Positions 31,001-38,872 of a DNA stretch of 41,824 nt are shown one piece after another. Position 1 is the first letter of the stretch, and each line of letters opens with the position of its first letter. The position numbers were made by a program, and so were the translations under genes. Source of the DNA: CG2-30-44-17 sp964344725 (lineage in GTDB: Bacteria > Patescibacteriota > Gracilibacteria > UBA1369 > UBA12470); assembly GCA_964344725.1 (NCBI GenBank), contig CAYFOI010000010.1, positions 1-41,824 on the forward strand, written 5' to 3'. The notes beneath the pieces are model-generated. The model did not search any database. It worked only from the letters and a program-made list of their open reading frames with translations, and was not told the origin of the DNA.

Positions 31001-32065
31001 ATGGGTGTAGATGATTCATTGCCTACAGATTGGTTAGAATGGCAACAAGCTACTGATGGGGATGATAGAAAACGTTTACTGGGATCTATTCAATCAATTG
31101 ATGAACTTAGAGCTCTTGCTTTAGCAGGGTTAATTAGAGGTATAAGAGAAGCTCGAATAGCATTTTCTATGATGGCTGAGAGAGATGATTCTGTGTATTT
31201 AGACTTACGGCCAAATGATGGATGGATGTTTGGTTATGGAAATGACCCTATGACTTTTGAAGTATTTAGATTAGGACGAGTTGGTGCTACAAACCCTATT
31301 GGAGGAGCCCATGTTGCTCAAATGATTGGGAATGTCCATGCTCAAGTAACAGCCGGCGTTGGAGTCCCTGATAGTGCAGAGTATCTTGATCGTGAGTATC
31401 TATTACGTGGTCAAAGATTGAAACTCCGTTTAGAGCCTAGTGTTTTCGCTCCTTCTAGGACTACGATGTTGTTTGTAAAACACATGCAGGTAAATCCTGG
31501 GGGAAAGTTCTACGAGGTAGGATTTGGCAGTCTTATTTTGAGTATTTTGGCATCTAAATTAGGAGCAGCATCAATCAAAGGGTCGGAATTAGATGAGCAT
31601 GCGACTCAACTGGCGGATAATAACGCTAGATTAAATGACATTAATGATTTTGAGTTTTTTCAAACCGACTTATTCCCGTCTGATTTAGAACAGCAAGATG
31701 TAATTGTTGGAAATGTACCTCAAACACCAGCAATACTTGGTAGTGGTAACTTACACATTGATGCTGGAGAAGACGGCACATATATTGTTTTAAGGTTTTT
31801 AGAAGCAGCAAAAGATCGTTTAGCACCAGGTGGACGAATTTATGTATGTGTTGCATCGATTGCTAATGCACCTAGGGTTCGTGCATATATCGAGGCTAAT
31901 TTCACAGGAGCACGGAAGCTTGGTGAGCAAGAATTACCTATTCCTTCATACGTTACTGACCGCTTGGACACTCCTCATTTCAGACAATTGATTGCGAGTG
32001 GTGAGATTTTTCAAAAGGATGGAGCATGGCATTCCCGTGATGAGTTGTATGAGCTTGCAGCTTAG
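31001..32065 (+). CDS. PrmC/HemK-like SAM-dependent methyltransferase with orphan N-terminal domain
   Basis: 354 residues from ATG 31001. The C-terminal half is a class I methyltransferase: SAM motif YEVGFGSLILSILASKLGA (171-189), acidic GSELDEHATQLADNN (194-208) and DVIVGNVPQTP (233-243), in the place of the N-P-P-Y catalytic loop of PrmC/HemK and DNA N6 methylases. The loop reads N-V-P-Q, so a Gln or Asn amide target is less certain. A C-terminal part (GGRIYVCVASIANAP) completes the fold. The first 140 residues are not recognised and may bind substrate. Neighbouring orphan genes suggest a specialised protein or small-molecule target. Confidence 0.75.
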   Translation: MGVDDSLPTDWLEWQQATDGDDRKRLLGSIQSIDELRALALAGLIRGIREARIAFSMMAERDDSVYLDLRPNDGWMFGYGNDPMTFEVFRLGRVGATNPIGGAHVAQMIGNVHAQVTAGVGVPDSAEYLDREYLLRGQRLKLRLEPSVFAPSRTTMLFVKHMQVNPGGKFYEVGFGSLILSILASKLGAASIKGSELDEHATQLADNNARLNDINDFEFFQTDLFPSDLEQQDVIVGNVPQTPAILGSGNLHIDAGEDGTYIVLRFLEAAKDRLAPGGRIYVCVASIANAPRVRAYIEANFTGARKLGEQELPIPSYVTDRLDTPHFRQLIASGEIFQKDGAWHSRDELYELAA

Positions 32066-32100
32066 ACTTCATCAGCTTTCAAAAATCACCCTCGCCAGAC

Positions 32101-32129
32101 TTGACGAATTTGCTATTTTGCTGCATAAT
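32101..32129 (+). promoter_or_regulatory. Promoter of the TraB-like lipoprotein gene
   Basis: TTGACG (32101-32106), 17-nt spacer, CATAAT (32124-32129); leader of about 20 nt. Confidence 0.6.
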
Positions 32130-32156
32130 TACATCCCTTATTAGTTTTCAAATCAC

Positions 32157-33335
32157 ATGCCTAAATCCTATCCTGGCCTCGGTCGTCCATTAGTAACTCC
32201 ATCTGTTCGGACTGCATTAGTTTCCCTATTGATGTTAGCCGCTGTTGGCTGTCAACAACCCGAGCAAGAAGAGTCGACTACTCCTGCAACACCTACTACA
32301 GAAGTCCCTGCTGTAGCAGCTTCAACTAGTCCTGAGCCTACTGTGTCTGATGTTTTCCAACCTGCATCTCCTGATCCATCGATCTCTAGAGAAAATATTC
32401 CATCTATCATTGATGAGATGGTATCAGATTATGGCAGAGTTATTGTTCGCCCTGAGTCTTACGATCCTAGCAAACCTAATCTTTATATTGTCCCTAGGCT
32501 TCATTTCAAAGACCTTCATGAGCAAGATCCTAGATTATATGCTGTACAAGACCAATGTGTACGTATATTTCATGAGATGAGAAAGCTTGGTGTGGAGACA
32601 AATTTCTTGGAAGGAGCCCCAAGTATGGCAGAAATAAAACATAACGAACGTTTCCAGCGTGAAGGCTGGCCATCTTTTGATTCAGGTAATATGCCGCAAT
32701 ATAAAGCGACTGGCGAATTTCGCCGTGGTGATACTGTTATTGAGTATATTTATGAGGATGCTGTTCAAACATTTGGAGCTGAACCTGTTGAGTATGCAGA
32801 AATACGTTCTGAATGGGGATCCGAAAAGCCCAAGATTAGCAGAATCATGGCTAATGTAATTTCTCAAGTAGCTACTGCTTTAAGCATAGAGCACGACCCT
32901 AGCACCCTTGGAAACAGGGCTTCTTTACGCGCTTTGGGGCAACAGATTCATGCACGTGTTGGTAATGATCCTGCCCTTATGCAATCTCTTTTTGAAACTT
33001 ATGTTGCTGGCAATGCAGATTTTTGTACCCATGTCGAAGCCGCTGCGAAATACTTTTATTACCAGATAAATGGTCGCAACCAAGGATATGCTGATACGAT
33101 TGCCTCAAGCGATACTGGCCAAGATAAATTTTTTGCCGTAGGAACTTGGCATGCCTTAGGGACTGAGTCACTTGTCGAAGATCATAATGTTTTTGTAATA
33201 CTGCCAAATGCAGTTCCTGAAGAATCACTGAGCAATTACCCGTCTCCTAATAGAGTTTCTAGTGTAGATGAAGCCCAAGATTATTGGCTTAGAGTTTATC
33301 TGCAGGATTTAGGGTTGATGGCTAGTAGTCAGTAA
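32157..33335 (+). CDS. Lipoprotein with TraB/TIKI/EreA-like domain
   Basis: 392 residues. Signal sequence with LAAVGC lipobox (Cys32), Pro/Thr/Ser linker to about 75, then a domain whose landmarks fit the TraB/GumN/TIKI and ChaN/EreA superfamily: NLYIVPRLHFKD (H117), NFLEGAP (E153), GRNQGYADTIA (R308-N309) and FFAVGTWHALGTE (H333). These pairs of Glu and His are the proposed catalytic or metal sites of the superfamily. Members inactivate peptide pheromones, process Wnt or hydrolyse macrolides; the substrate here is unknown. The last codons run into a TAGTCAGTAA heptamer sequence that supplies the stop. Confidence 0.65.
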   Translation: MPKSYPGLGRPLVTPSVRTALVSLLMLAAVGCQQPEQEESTTPATPTTEVPAVAASTSPEPTVSDVFQPASPDPSISRENIPSIIDEMVSDYGRVIVRPESYDPSKPNLYIVPRLHFKDLHEQDPRLYAVQDQCVRIFHEMRKLGVETNFLEGAPSMAEIKHNERFQREGWPSFDSGNMPQYKATGEFRRGDTVIEYIYEDAVQTFGAEPVEYAEIRSEWGSEKPKISRIMANVISQVATALSIEHDPSTLGNRASLRALGQQIHARVGNDPALMQSLFETYVAGNADFCTHVEAAAKYFYYQINGRNQGYADTIASSDTGQDKFFAVGTWHALGTESLVEDHNVFVILPNAVPEESLSNYPSPNRVSSVDEAQDYWLRVYLQDLGLMASSQ

Positions 33336-33386
33336 TTTTGTTAGTTAATTATATTTTATTGCTGCCTATCCAAGCCTGCGGTTTTA

Positions 33387-33395
33387 TGGTATAAT
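33387..33395 (+). promoter_or_regulatory. Extended -10 promoter
   Basis: TGG-TATAAT with no good -35; about 17 nt of leader to the ATG at 33419. Confidence 0.5.
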
Positions 33396-33418
33396 ATGCG
33401 GATATAAAATCGCTACAT

Positions 33419-34273
33419 ATGTGTTATTCGAAGGAAGTTTCTTTGGCTGCAGGAAGTCTTATTGCAACAGGCTGTCTATATTCGTGGATCAAGCACATTG
33501 GCTTTCGCATTAAGAAAGCTGCTAGTAAGTTACATCCTTTCTTTAAGTATGTACTCATTGGGCTACTCTGTGATGCTGGACATCAATTTTTTGAATTTGC
33601 ATCTATCGCGACGGGTAGTCAGCTTTTATATAAGATCGGTCTTATTGTGTCGATTTCGGCTATGTATTTCTTCTTGAGGTCTTTGGAGAGTCTTACAAGA
33701 CTTCGATTTGGCAGTAATGCTTTTATTCTACTGATAATCCTGACGGCTATATATATATTTGTGCATCCAATGGTTTTTGAGAATTTGCACTTTTGGGTCC
33801 GTGGTGAGTCGCATGTTGTTTGGGGAGCTATGTGGATAGCTCTTTTTGTTTATTGGAATGTCTGTGCTTTTTATGCGCGTAAGATTTCTGGTTCAAAAAT
33901 AAATAAGAAATTGCTCTCTATTTATCCGTTTTTTGTCTTGAATATTTCGTTTATTCTTTCTCTTGTTTATGCGTATGTTGCGAGGTTTTTTCAGGTTAGT
34001 GGTTCGTCGTGTTCGTCTGATGTCATGTGTGTTTTTGATGTCGTAAAAGACAGCCCGTCTATTTGGTGTGTTTTTGCAGCCATGCAGGTTTTATTTGTGC
34101 CGTTTCTTTTCCGTGCTATGAAAAATTATGATTTCAAATCGCCCCTTAAAATTAAGAAAATTACCAATTTGACTAAGCTAAAACTTGCCGGGATTAGTGC
34201 GGTCGTATTTCTTGTTTTATACCTAAATATTCCGCTAGTATTTAGCGTTGGACTTAAGATGATGACGACTTAA
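33419..34273 (+). CDS. Polytopic membrane protein, DUF6629-like
   Basis: 284 residues with about seven TM helices. The N-terminus MCYSKEVSLAAGSLIATGCLY resembles the MCFSxxxSxxAG start of DUF6629 proteins, and the HQFFEFAS and HFWVRGESHVVWG segments put polar and His residues near helices. Function of the family is unknown to me. C-terminus ends in a hydrophobic helix. Convergent with the next gene, overlapping it by 4 nt. Confidence 0.6.
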   Translation: MCYSKEVSLAAGSLIATGCLYSWIKHIGFRIKKAASKLHPFFKYVLIGLLCDAGHQFFEFASIATGSQLLYKIGLIVSISAMYFFLRSLESLTRLRFGSNAFILLIILTAIYIFVHPMVFENLHFWVRGESHVVWGAMWIALFVYWNVCAFYARKISGSKINKKLLSIYPFFVLNISFILSLVYAYVARFFQVSGSSCSSDVMCVFDVVKDSPSIWCVFAAMQVLFVPFLFRAMKNYDFKSPLKIKKITNLTKLKLAGISAVVFLVLYLNIPLVFSVGLKMMTT

Positions 34274-35694
34274 GCTGTTCTGCTTTCGGCTTGCTGAGTT
34301 TTGCTTAGCCCCATGAATTCAAATGGGACTGGGTTTGTAATCCCTCGGCCCAGACATAAGTTGGCTATATGTCCTGGAGCATCTTGAACTGTACTTTCCC
34401 ATATCGCATCTTCTACTATGTGACGACCGTGAATGGCAGCAATCCTTTCACTTTCTCGAGTTTCCTGTCCGCCTGTTAGCAGCTTTAGTACTGTCTCTGC
34501 TCCTTCTACTATCAAACGCCCATTGATAGCTGCCAATCCTTCTGCTGATTTCACCGACCTTTCACTTCCAGGTCCGTAATAATGTTCTAGACTATGGAAA
34601 ACACCGGGCGCTCTCACATGTCCACGATGAGGGACCGCTTCCTGGTCAAATTCGGTAGGCATATCCTCAAATCTGTCTAATGGAGTTATTCCATCTAATA
34701 GATCCATAATAAGTCTCATTGTTGAATTATCAGCGTTGTCTCTAAGTGGTATTTCGTATGGCTCAATACCTTCATGCTCTATTTGAATTACGCCTTCTCT
34801 TGCATTAAAAGTTATGCTGCCTTGTCTTAGTTGACCTGTTCCTCTTTCAAATATATGTCCCGAAATCCTAACTACTACCGGGACATAATTGTAAATTCTT
34901 CCATCGAATTTTCCGTACCATCCATCATTCAAAGGGTTTGGTATCATTTCTTCAGAGGTTTCCATTGTTGGATTAAAAATAACAATGCCCTCTTGAACAT
35001 CCATATGAGGCAAGGCGATTGAAGCTATTCTGGATGGGACATCGGTTGCTAAAGCTCTCTGATCTATTATTTGGCAATGTCCAAGAATTGAACTTCTGTC
35101 GCGACTATTGTGCTCATTAATTATTGCTATCTGTGCTCTGTCAAAAATCCCCACTTCTCTAGCGGCGTCTTCTAAGCTGCCTGTCCATTCTTTACTTGGC
35201 ATGTGCAATCCTGGGTGTCCCATTTGGAGTACTGGATTCACCTCTCCTAAATCGAATCCATGCTCTGCGCAAAACTGAGGATTGTATTTTGCTCTCAGTG
35301 CATGCTGCATCACAGCATATTTGTACTGCGCATGTTGAAGTAGCAGTCTCATTAATTCTTCATTGCCTTGTTCCATTGCTGTCGTAGCAGCTCCTGTTAG
35401 AGTTACAAACTGCGTACGCAAGTCTGTAGTTCCTGCAACATAATCTCCTCTTGTATGTCCATTTGCTTGTAAAGCTACTTCCGGCACTGCTTTACCCATC
35501 GCAAAAGCTCCAGGTAATCTCTCGGCTTCAAACTTAGCAACTCCTGGAATAACAGGAATCATTTCCGGACATTCTGTCCAATTTTTCGGTCTCATTTTTG
35601 GAGAAGCGGGACGATATGCCATTAATCCTTGATCTATGCGACTTAGTCTCTCGGGACTTTCTACCGAACCCCTACTTTCGAAGCGTAGTACCAT
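34270..35694 (-). CDS. Orphan 474-aa soluble protein with an internal repeat
   Basis: ATG at 35694 (MVLRFESRGSVESPERL...) is preferred to longer starts that overlap the promoter. No signal peptide or TM. The central part is mixed alpha/beta with many His and Asn residues; near the C-terminus two copies of a short motif occur, LAAINGRLIVEGAE and IAAIHGRHIVEDAI, about 40 residues apart. Family not recognised. Monocistronic, with a consensus promoter and an operator-like dyad, suggesting tight regulation. Confidence 0.6.
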   Translation of the reverse strand: MVLRFESRGSVESPERLSRIDQGLMAYRPASPKMRPKNWTECPEMIPVIPGVAKFEAERLPGAFAMGKAVPEVALQANGHTRGDYVAGTTDLRTQFVTLTGAATTAMEQGNEELMRLLLQHAQYKYAVMQHALRAKYNPQFCAEHGFDLGEVNPVLQMGHPGLHMPSKEWTGSLEDAAREVGIFDRAQIAIINEHNSRDRSSILGHCQIIDQRALATDVPSRIASIALPHMDVQEGIVIFNPTMETSEEMIPNPLNDGWYGKFDGRIYNYVPVVVRISGHIFERGTGQLRQGSITFNAREGVIQIEHEGIEPYEIPLRDNADNSTMRLIMDLLDGITPLDRFEDMPTEFDQEAVPHRGHVRAPGVFHSLEHYYGPGSERSVKSAEGLAAINGRLIVEGAETVLKLLTGGQETRESERIAAIHGRHIVEDAIWESTVQDAPGHIANLCLGRGITNPVPFEFMGLSKTQQAESRTA

Positions 35695-35723
35695 AATTTT
35701 TACAGCTAAAAAATTTAAGGTAA

Positions 35724-35751
35724 ATTTTACCCTAGAGTGCGCATCTGTCAA
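35724..35751 (-). promoter_or_regulatory. Promoter with dyad over the -10
   Basis: Minus strand TTGACA (35746-35751), 16-nt spacer, TAAAAT (35724-35729). A 13-nt dyad GGTAAATTTTACC covers the -10, a good place for a repressor. Same element pair and spacing as the promoter at 24041-24068. Confidence 0.65.
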
Positions 35752-35911
35752 CCAGGCAACGACAACTATAACTGTTGCCACATCATATAGAGTCATAAGT
35801 TCGCTAAAAACAGAGTTTCATCTGATAGACACAACTTCTTCTATATGCTTTAATATCATCCGCTTATCTTAAAAAAAGCGCAACCTGTAAGTTCCTATTA
35901 CGTTATTATTA

Positions 35912-36496
35912 ATGACGAAGCGAGACGACCTTCCAATATCGGCTCAAAGACAGATAATAGAAGATTTCAAAGAGGATACTGAAGCTTTCGCCGAAGTATA
36001 CAACTTCTATTATGATCATATCTTTAGATACTTAATGAAACGCGTTATGTCTGCTGACATTGCTTACGACATCACTGCCGATGCATTCATCAAGGCCTTC
36101 AAAAGCTTTCACCGCTTCAAATGGCAAGGTATCTCAATCAAGGTTTGGCTTTATAGGATAGCTATTAACACACTCAAGAGTTATTACAAGAAACCAAAGA
36201 CATTCCTTCTCCCAGAGAATTTCGAGAGTCATCCCGACTTGATCACAGAGTGCAAAAACGAGATTAAAAAGCTCGACAAAACTCTCTTCGGAGACAAAAA
36301 GCTTAAAGAGATGCATCAAGCAATTCAAACTTTAAATCCAAAATACCAGAACATTATCAGCCTCTATTATTTCAGCGGCATGTCTCAAATAGAGATCGGC
36401 CAAGTCATCGGGAGATCCCCTAGCGCAGTTAAATCTATGATGCATAGAGCGATCACCCAGCTAAGAAACAAGCTTAAAACCACTCAAAACAAATGA
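35912..36496 (+). CDS. ECF-type sigma-70 family factor
   Basis: 194 residues. Region 2 about 23-95 (AFAEVYNFYYDHIFRYLMKR, DITADAFIKAFKSFHRFKW, WLYRIAINTLKSYY) and region 4 about 137-188 (LNPKYQNIISLYYFSGMSQIEIGQVIGRSPSAVKSMMHRAI with a helix-turn-helix). Such two-region factors direct RNA polymerase to stress or envelope promoters. Its TGA overlaps the ATG of a membrane protein gene (ATGA), the usual arrangement for a cognate anti-sigma factor. Confidence 0.88.
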   Translation: MTKRDDLPISAQRQIIEDFKEDTEAFAEVYNFYYDHIFRYLMKRVMSADIAYDITADAFIKAFKSFHRFKWQGISIKVWLYRIAINTLKSYYKKPKTFLLPENFESHPDLITECKNEIKKLDKTLFGDKKLKEMHQAIQTLNPKYQNIISLYYFSGMSQIEIGQVIGRSPSAVKSMMHRAITQLRNKLKTTQNK

Positions 36497-37152
36497 AACA
36501 AGGCGAACTCAAAAATAGGCGTGTAGACAAAGCTTCTGTTCGCAAGACAAAGCAAGCTCTCTGGCAACACATGGCAGCTAATAAACCCAAGCCTAAGAGA
36601 TTTCTCTGGAATCCTTTTGAGTCTATTTTTAAGCCTAGCAGACTTGCTGTTGTTGGTTCCTTCTTATTCTTAATTGTTGCTGTTTCGATCTATACTATCC
36701 CTTCTTATAGGAGCAATGCTTTGACCGAGGTGGATTTTAGGATGATGCCTGCTGTTGAAGTTTTTCAGCAAGGTGAAGGTTTTATTTTGATAAATTTAAC
36801 TTCTTCGGCACGAATCGATACCGAGGTACTTGCTAGCAATATATCGATGGATCCTCCTTATGAATTTAGAGTAGATAAACTAGATGACAAAACGCACGGG
36901 ATATTAATAGAAAAAAATCCTGAGCTAGGTGACAATATCACCATAGACATAAAAAATCCTAAGACGGACGAGAATGTTGCTAGTTTTGAATATCGAATTG
37001 TAGATACACAAACAGCCAAAGATCTAATTGGAGAAAAATTTACTCCACAATTCGGAGTTGATTTGCATCCTATCGTTGAGCAAGTCTCCCCTGGCGGCCT
37101 TGTTGAACCGGTAGCACCGCCTCCTGCTGATATCGCTCCTACATCTTCTTAA
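36493..37152 (+). CDS. Putative membrane-anchored anti-sigma factor
   Basis: 219 residues. Short, basic cytoplasmic N-terminus with a helix (SVRKTKQALWQHM) that could bind sigma, one TM about 50-68, then an extracytoplasmic domain of about 130 residues with a beta-rich pattern and a Pro-rich end. No zinc-binding HxxxCxxC motif is present. Role is inferred from the 4-nt overlap with the sigma gene and from topology. 3' end overlaps the convergent TPR gene by 14 nt. Confidence 0.65.
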   Translation: MKQGELKNRRVDKASVRKTKQALWQHMAANKPKPKRFLWNPFESIFKPSRLAVVGSFLFLIVAVSIYTIPSYRSNALTEVDFRMMPAVEVFQQGEGFILINLTSSARIDTEVLASNISMDPPYEFRVDKLDDKTHGILIEKNPELGDNITIDIKNPKTDENVASFEYRIVDTQTAKDLIGEKFTPQFGVDLHPIVEQVSPGGLVEPVAPPPADIAPTSS

Positions 37153-38392
37153 GCATTCCTCTGACGTAAGTCGCTGCTTGTTCATTTCCCATCTTATGAG
37201 CAAGTTCTAACATCTTTTGATAAGTTGAGCGATATTTGCGTGCGTCATCCATTGTTTTGACATTCTTGACTTTGCGGACGAGCTTGTTGTACTCGCCTTG
37301 ATAGCACGCTTTAATCATTCTGTCATCTCCTGCTTTGCGGAAGTATGTGAGTGCATCTTTGTAGTTTTTACTGTTATAAAGGTCTACCCCTTGATTACGG
37401 GTCACTGTGTTTTGCAACTCTTGGTCCCCTGTGCGTTTTGCGAAATATGTTGCTGATTTGTAGTTCTTAGCTTTTAGATAATGGATTGTTGCGTTGTGGT
37501 AGGCTGTTTTGATGAGTTTGCTATCTCCGAGTTTTTCGAAGAAGTAAACTGCTGATTTGAACTCTTTGCGGTTCATTAGTGCTATACCGACGTTGCGATA
37601 TGCGATGTCGAGGTTACGTTTGACCAGATCTTTTTTGCTGCTGATTGTGTATGCGAATTGTGCGCGTTTGACCATTGTGCGCGGATCTATTGTTTCGACT
37701 TTTTCTTCCGCATCCACTACGTCGAGCAGGTTGGTTGTGATTAGTTCAGTGACTGGGAGAACACCATCGTGCTCTTTGTAATGGTGGAAAGTTGCGTTTG
37801 TAGCCTCAACATCTATTCCTTCGAAGTGCAGACATACATGACCCGGTAGGAGCTTGATGTTGAGATCTGAAATCGGATACTTGCGTGAGTAGAGATAACT
37901 GTAGAGTGTTACGATTTGGTTACAGTCACCTATCAGCTTTTCATTGCGTGGATTTTTTAGAAGTTTTCCGAAATTAGCCGCTTTTTGGTACTGATAATGC
38001 TTCCCTGGCTTAAGGTATGACATTATCGCTGTTATGTAGGCTAGCTGCTCTTTTTTATGTTTCGGAAAAGTGAGTCCGTGCGATTCGATCTCCTCCTGGA
38101 GAGCTATCATTTCTACTTTGTGCGACGCCGCATGTTGATCAAATTCTTTGTTCAAGATTTCGACGTCCTCATACATCTTTCTACGGATCCTCTTTTTCAT
38201 GTATTTATAATTCTTGTATTTTTTCTCCATCCACAAATCCAAAACAACCAGATTCTTCTGCATTAGAGTTTCTAGCTCTTTTTGAATCTTAAATTGATCG
38301 CTATTTGATTTTATTTTTTTGAAAAACTTATCCGCCTTCTTCTCGAAGGGGTGAACATAAGGCGAGAATAAATTTAGTAAGAATTTAATCAT
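37139..38392 (-). CDS. Transglutaminase-like/TPR protein
   Basis: 417 residues. N-terminal basic helical region (about 15-125), then a papain/transglutaminase-like core: Cys157 in GDCNQIVTLYSYLYS, His185 in LLPGHVCLHF and acidic residues in EGIDVEATN (191-199), in the order Cys-His-Asp/Glu. From about 265 to 417 are TPR/Sel1-like helical repeats (YRNVGIALMNRKEFKSAVYFFEKLGD, then NATIHYLKAKNYKSATYFAKRTGD, NQGVDLYNSKNYKDALTYFRKAGD). No signal peptide. A cytoplasmic peptidase or cross-linking enzyme docking through TPRs is plausible. The triad needs structural confirmation. Confidence 0.65.
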   Translation of the reverse strand: MIKFLLNLFSPYVHPFEKKADKFFKKIKSNSDQFKIQKELETLMQKNLVVLDLWMEKKYKNYKYMKKRIRRKMYEDVEILNKEFDQHAASHKVEMIALQEEIESHGLTFPKHKKEQLAYITAIMSYLKPGKHYQYQKAANFGKLLKNPRNEKLIGDCNQIVTLYSYLYSRKYPISDLNIKLLPGHVCLHFEGIDVEATNATFHHYKEHDGVLPVTELITTNLLDVVDAEEKVETIDPRTMVKRAQFAYTISSKKDLVKRNLDIAYRNVGIALMNRKEFKSAVYFFEKLGDSKLIKTAYHNATIHYLKAKNYKSATYFAKRTGDQELQNTVTRNQGVDLYNSKNYKDALTYFRKAGDDRMIKACYQGEYNKLVRKVKNVKTMDDARKYRSTYQKMLELAHKMGNEQAATYVRGMLKKM

Positions 38393-38399
38393 TCTATTA

Positions 38400-38627
38400 C
38401 TATCCTATCAAAAAACTTTGCAAACACTGAAACACAAATTCTTTTAAGCTTTGAAAAATCTTATAGCCAGACGCATAAGTTTCAGCTTGCGACAGATCTG
38501 CTACGTGTGAAACTGCTGTGATATCAACCTGCATTAACACAGAAACACCAAAAACAGATGTAAGCAGCATAGTTTTTCCTACAAGTACACCGAGTGCAAT
38601 GCGTTTTAAGGATATTTTTTGTTTCAT
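38400..38627 (-). CDS. Small exported or single-TM protein (75 aa)
   Basis: Basic N-terminus and one hydrophobic stretch (about 10-33), then a short helical tail with one cysteine. No family recognised. Seven nt separate it from the transglutaminase-like gene downstream and both share a promoter, so it may be a membrane partner of that protein. Confidence 0.5.
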   Translation of the reverse strand: MKQKISLKRIALGVLVGKTMLLTSVFGVSVLMQVDITAVSHVADLSQAETYASGYKIFQSLKEFVFQCLQSFLIG

Positions 38628-38657
38628 TTCGAGTGGATTTTATGGTTTTATTTTTAT

Positions 38658-38663
38658 ATTATA
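38658..38663 (-). promoter_or_regulatory. Extended -10 promoter for the minus-strand pair
   Basis: Minus strand TGG-TATAAT, about 30 nt upstream of the 75-aa gene; no clear -35. Confidence 0.5.
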
Positions 38664-38671
38664 CCATAAAT

Positions 38672-38711
38672 TTAGCTAGTTAGCTAGTTAGCTGTTTAGC
38701 TTGTTAGCTTG
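38672..38711. repeat. Five 8-nt TTAGCTAG-type tandem units
   Basis: TTAGCTAG (38672-38679, 38680-38687), TTAGCTGT, TTAGCTTG, TTAGCTTG to 38711. It sits between divergent genes rather than after a stop codon, but uses the same TAGCTTG core as the nusG and rpsT arrays. Confidence 0.8.
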
Positions 38712-38835
38712 TTTGAGTTGGCGTGCAAAAGTTGCTTATTAATGGCCGCAATGTGGTGTGGTCTTACAGGCTAGGATTCTGTCCTAGGACAGAAGGTTGT
38801 TTTTGTCAAAGCATGCGAATACTTAGATTGCTGCT

Positions 38836-38864
38836 TTGACCTTCTCTTAAATTACATATATATT
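38836..38864 (+). promoter_or_regulatory. Promoter giving a near-leaderless transcript
   Basis: TTGACC (38836-38841), 17-nt spacer, TATATT (38859-38864). The ATG at 38873 lies only 9 nt past the -10, so transcription would start at or next to the start codon. Confidence 0.55.
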
Positions 38865-38872
38865 TCAAGTCG

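Noticed and set aside
32075..32106. CACCCTCGCCA followed 3 nt later by TTGACG, like a further tRNA-end cassette boundary
   Set aside because: No T-arm or other tRNA structure can be formed upstream and the sequence does not match the CAU tRNA end; probably chance.
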